Below are positions 13,781 to 14,581 of a stretch of 14,581 nucleotides of DNA, piece by piece. The stretch's first letter is position 1, and each line of letters opens with the position of its first letter. The DNA is from JBJHBY01 sp050485745 (GTDB lineage Bacteria; Pseudomonadota; Gammaproteobacteria; Pseudomonadales; CAMLJR01). The DNA lies in NCBI GenBank assembly GCA_050485745.1, contig JBJHBY010000073.1, positions 1-14,581 of the forward strand, read 5' to 3'. Both the position numbers and the translations under genes were made by a program. The notes beneath the pieces are model-generated. The model saw nothing but the letters and a program-made list of their open reading frames with translations, was not told the DNA's origin and ran no database searches.

Positions 13781-14581
13781 ATGAATCGTCTGAAGTCCTG
13801 GTTCATGTTGCCGTACATGGTGCTCAGCCTGCTGGCGGTGCTACACGCGCTGGTGCAGTTGATTTTTTTCGGCAATGTGCTCTGGCTGGCACCACTGCTG
13901 GCCTGTGCGCCACTGCTCGCGCTGATGGTCTGGTTCGCTCGCGCGGGCAGCGCTCGCAGCAGCCGTTACCTGCCCGGATTGCTGGTTCCGGCGCTTCTGG
14001 GTGGCGCTCTGAGTGTGGTCGCGGCGCTTGCCGCGGCGGGGCTGGACCGGTTCCTGCTGCCGGCCTATGGACTGTTGGTCGGTGCCGGCGGCGCCTGTCT
14101 TTATGTGTTCTGGTACAGCCGCCTGCCCGGCACCGGTGCGGCCTTGCAACCCGGCATGGTCCTGCCGGATGTCGTCTTCAGAAATCTGTCGGGAGCGGAG
14201 GTCAGCAGCCGGGAATTGCACGGCGCGCCGGCGGTCTGGTTGTTCTATCGCGGCAACTGGTGCCCGCTGTGTATGGCGCAGATCCGCGAGGTCGCCGATC
14301 GCTATCGAGAAATGGAAGCACGCGGAGTACGCGTACTGCTGGTCAGCCCCCAGCCGGAGACACAGACACGCGATCTGGCGCGGCGGCATGCGGTGAATTT
14401 CGAATTTCTGGTCGACCCTCACGGTCGCGCCGCGCGTGCCCTGGGCATCCTGCACGAAGCCGGCCTGCCGCGCGGGATGGGGATGGAGCGGCAGGGTTAT
14501 CAGGCTGATACTGTGCTTCCCACGGTGATCATCACTGACAGCGAGGGCAGTATCCTCTGGGTTGACCAGACAGACAATTAC
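13781..14581 (+). CDS. Membrane-anchored peroxiredoxin-like (AhpC/TSA) protein, partial
   Basis: The frame from ATG 13781 (AAGGAG at 13769-13774, six bases upstream) stays open to the window edge: 267 residues, 3' end missing. Four hydrophobic segments (about 11-30, 33-52, 64-88, 91-111) form an N-terminal membrane part. A redoxin domain then starts near residue 125: LPDVVF, WLFYRGNWCPLCMAQI with C161 and C164, VRVLLVSPQP, VDPHGRAARALGI and TVIITDSEGSILW. The FYRGNWCPxC form is typical of the peroxiredoxin-like family of AhpC/TSA proteins, where the CxxC could serve as a thiol-disulfide or peroxide-reacting centre. With a positive N-terminus and four helices the redoxin part would face the cytoplasm (inference). 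Its upstream gap holds the REPIN-like element and no clear promoter. Confidence 0.85.
   Translation, partial: MNRLKSWFMLPYMVLSLLAVLHALVQLIFFGNVLWLAPLLACAPLLALMVWFARAGSARSSRYLPGLLVPALLGGALSVVAALAAAGLDRFLLPAYGLLVGAGGACLYVFWYSRLPGTGAALQPGMVLPDVVFRNLSGAEVSSRELHGAPAVWLFYRGNWCPLCMAQIREVADRYREMEARGVRVLLVSPQPETQTRDLARRHAVNFEFLVDPHGRAARALGILHEAGLPRGMGMERQGYQADTVLPTVIITDSEGSILWVDQTDNY

Overview
The window is GC-rich and densely coded, with no tRNA, rRNA, CRISPR array, phage gene or recognisable transposase. Its gene content fits a gammaproteobacterium close to the pseudomonads. The strongest clue is the neighbourhood mlaA/vacJ - PilZ protein - RssB-type receiver/PP2C protein - STAS antagonist, which from memory matches the Pseudomonas aeruginosa PA2800-PA2797 neighbourhood. 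No species can be named from the sequence alone.

Layout. (1) 1-1233, plus: the 3' end of the helicase gene hrpA, overlapping an alpha/beta-hydrolase-like gene whose catalytic residues appear to be lost. (2) 1353-2410: the outer-membrane lipid-asymmetry lipoprotein gene mlaA (plus) and a small PilZ gene (minus), convergent around a hairpin. (3) 2599-4282, plus: a two-gene signalling unit, receiver-coiled coil-PP2C phosphatase (RssB type) overlapping its likely substrate, a STAS anti-sigma-factor antagonist. (4) 8834-4293, minus: a tripartite efflux operon macA-macB-outer-membrane lipoprotein. The last gene carries a single-base frameshift near 4584 that removes about its last 95 codons. (5) 9050-12147, plus: a tight pair made of a radical SAM protein with a SPASM-like C-terminal cysteine set and a fusion of a TVP38/TMEM64 membrane domain with a mercuric-reductase-like flavoprotein. 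(6) 12169-13499: a hairpin, a well-formed sigma70-type promoter with an overlapping palindrome, a 5'-leader hairpin, and a DegT-fold sugar enzyme in which the PLP lysine is replaced by histidine, as in sugar 3-dehydratases. (7) 13503-13687: a REP/REPIN-like intergenic element with 30-bp inverted arms. (8) 13781 to the end: the start of a membrane-anchored peroxiredoxin-like gene, cut by the window edge.

How they work together: mlaA and the macAB unit concern the cell envelope. The PilZ and RssB/STAS genes form a signalling block (c-di-GMP and partner switching). The radical SAM/TVP38-flavoprotein pair, the His-variant DegT enzyme and the redoxin are separate units with no clear pathway link visible here. 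The least explained parts are the radical SAM/fusion pair, the isolated His-variant DegT gene with its operator-like promoter, the hydrolase that lacks its nucleophile, and the REPIN-like element.
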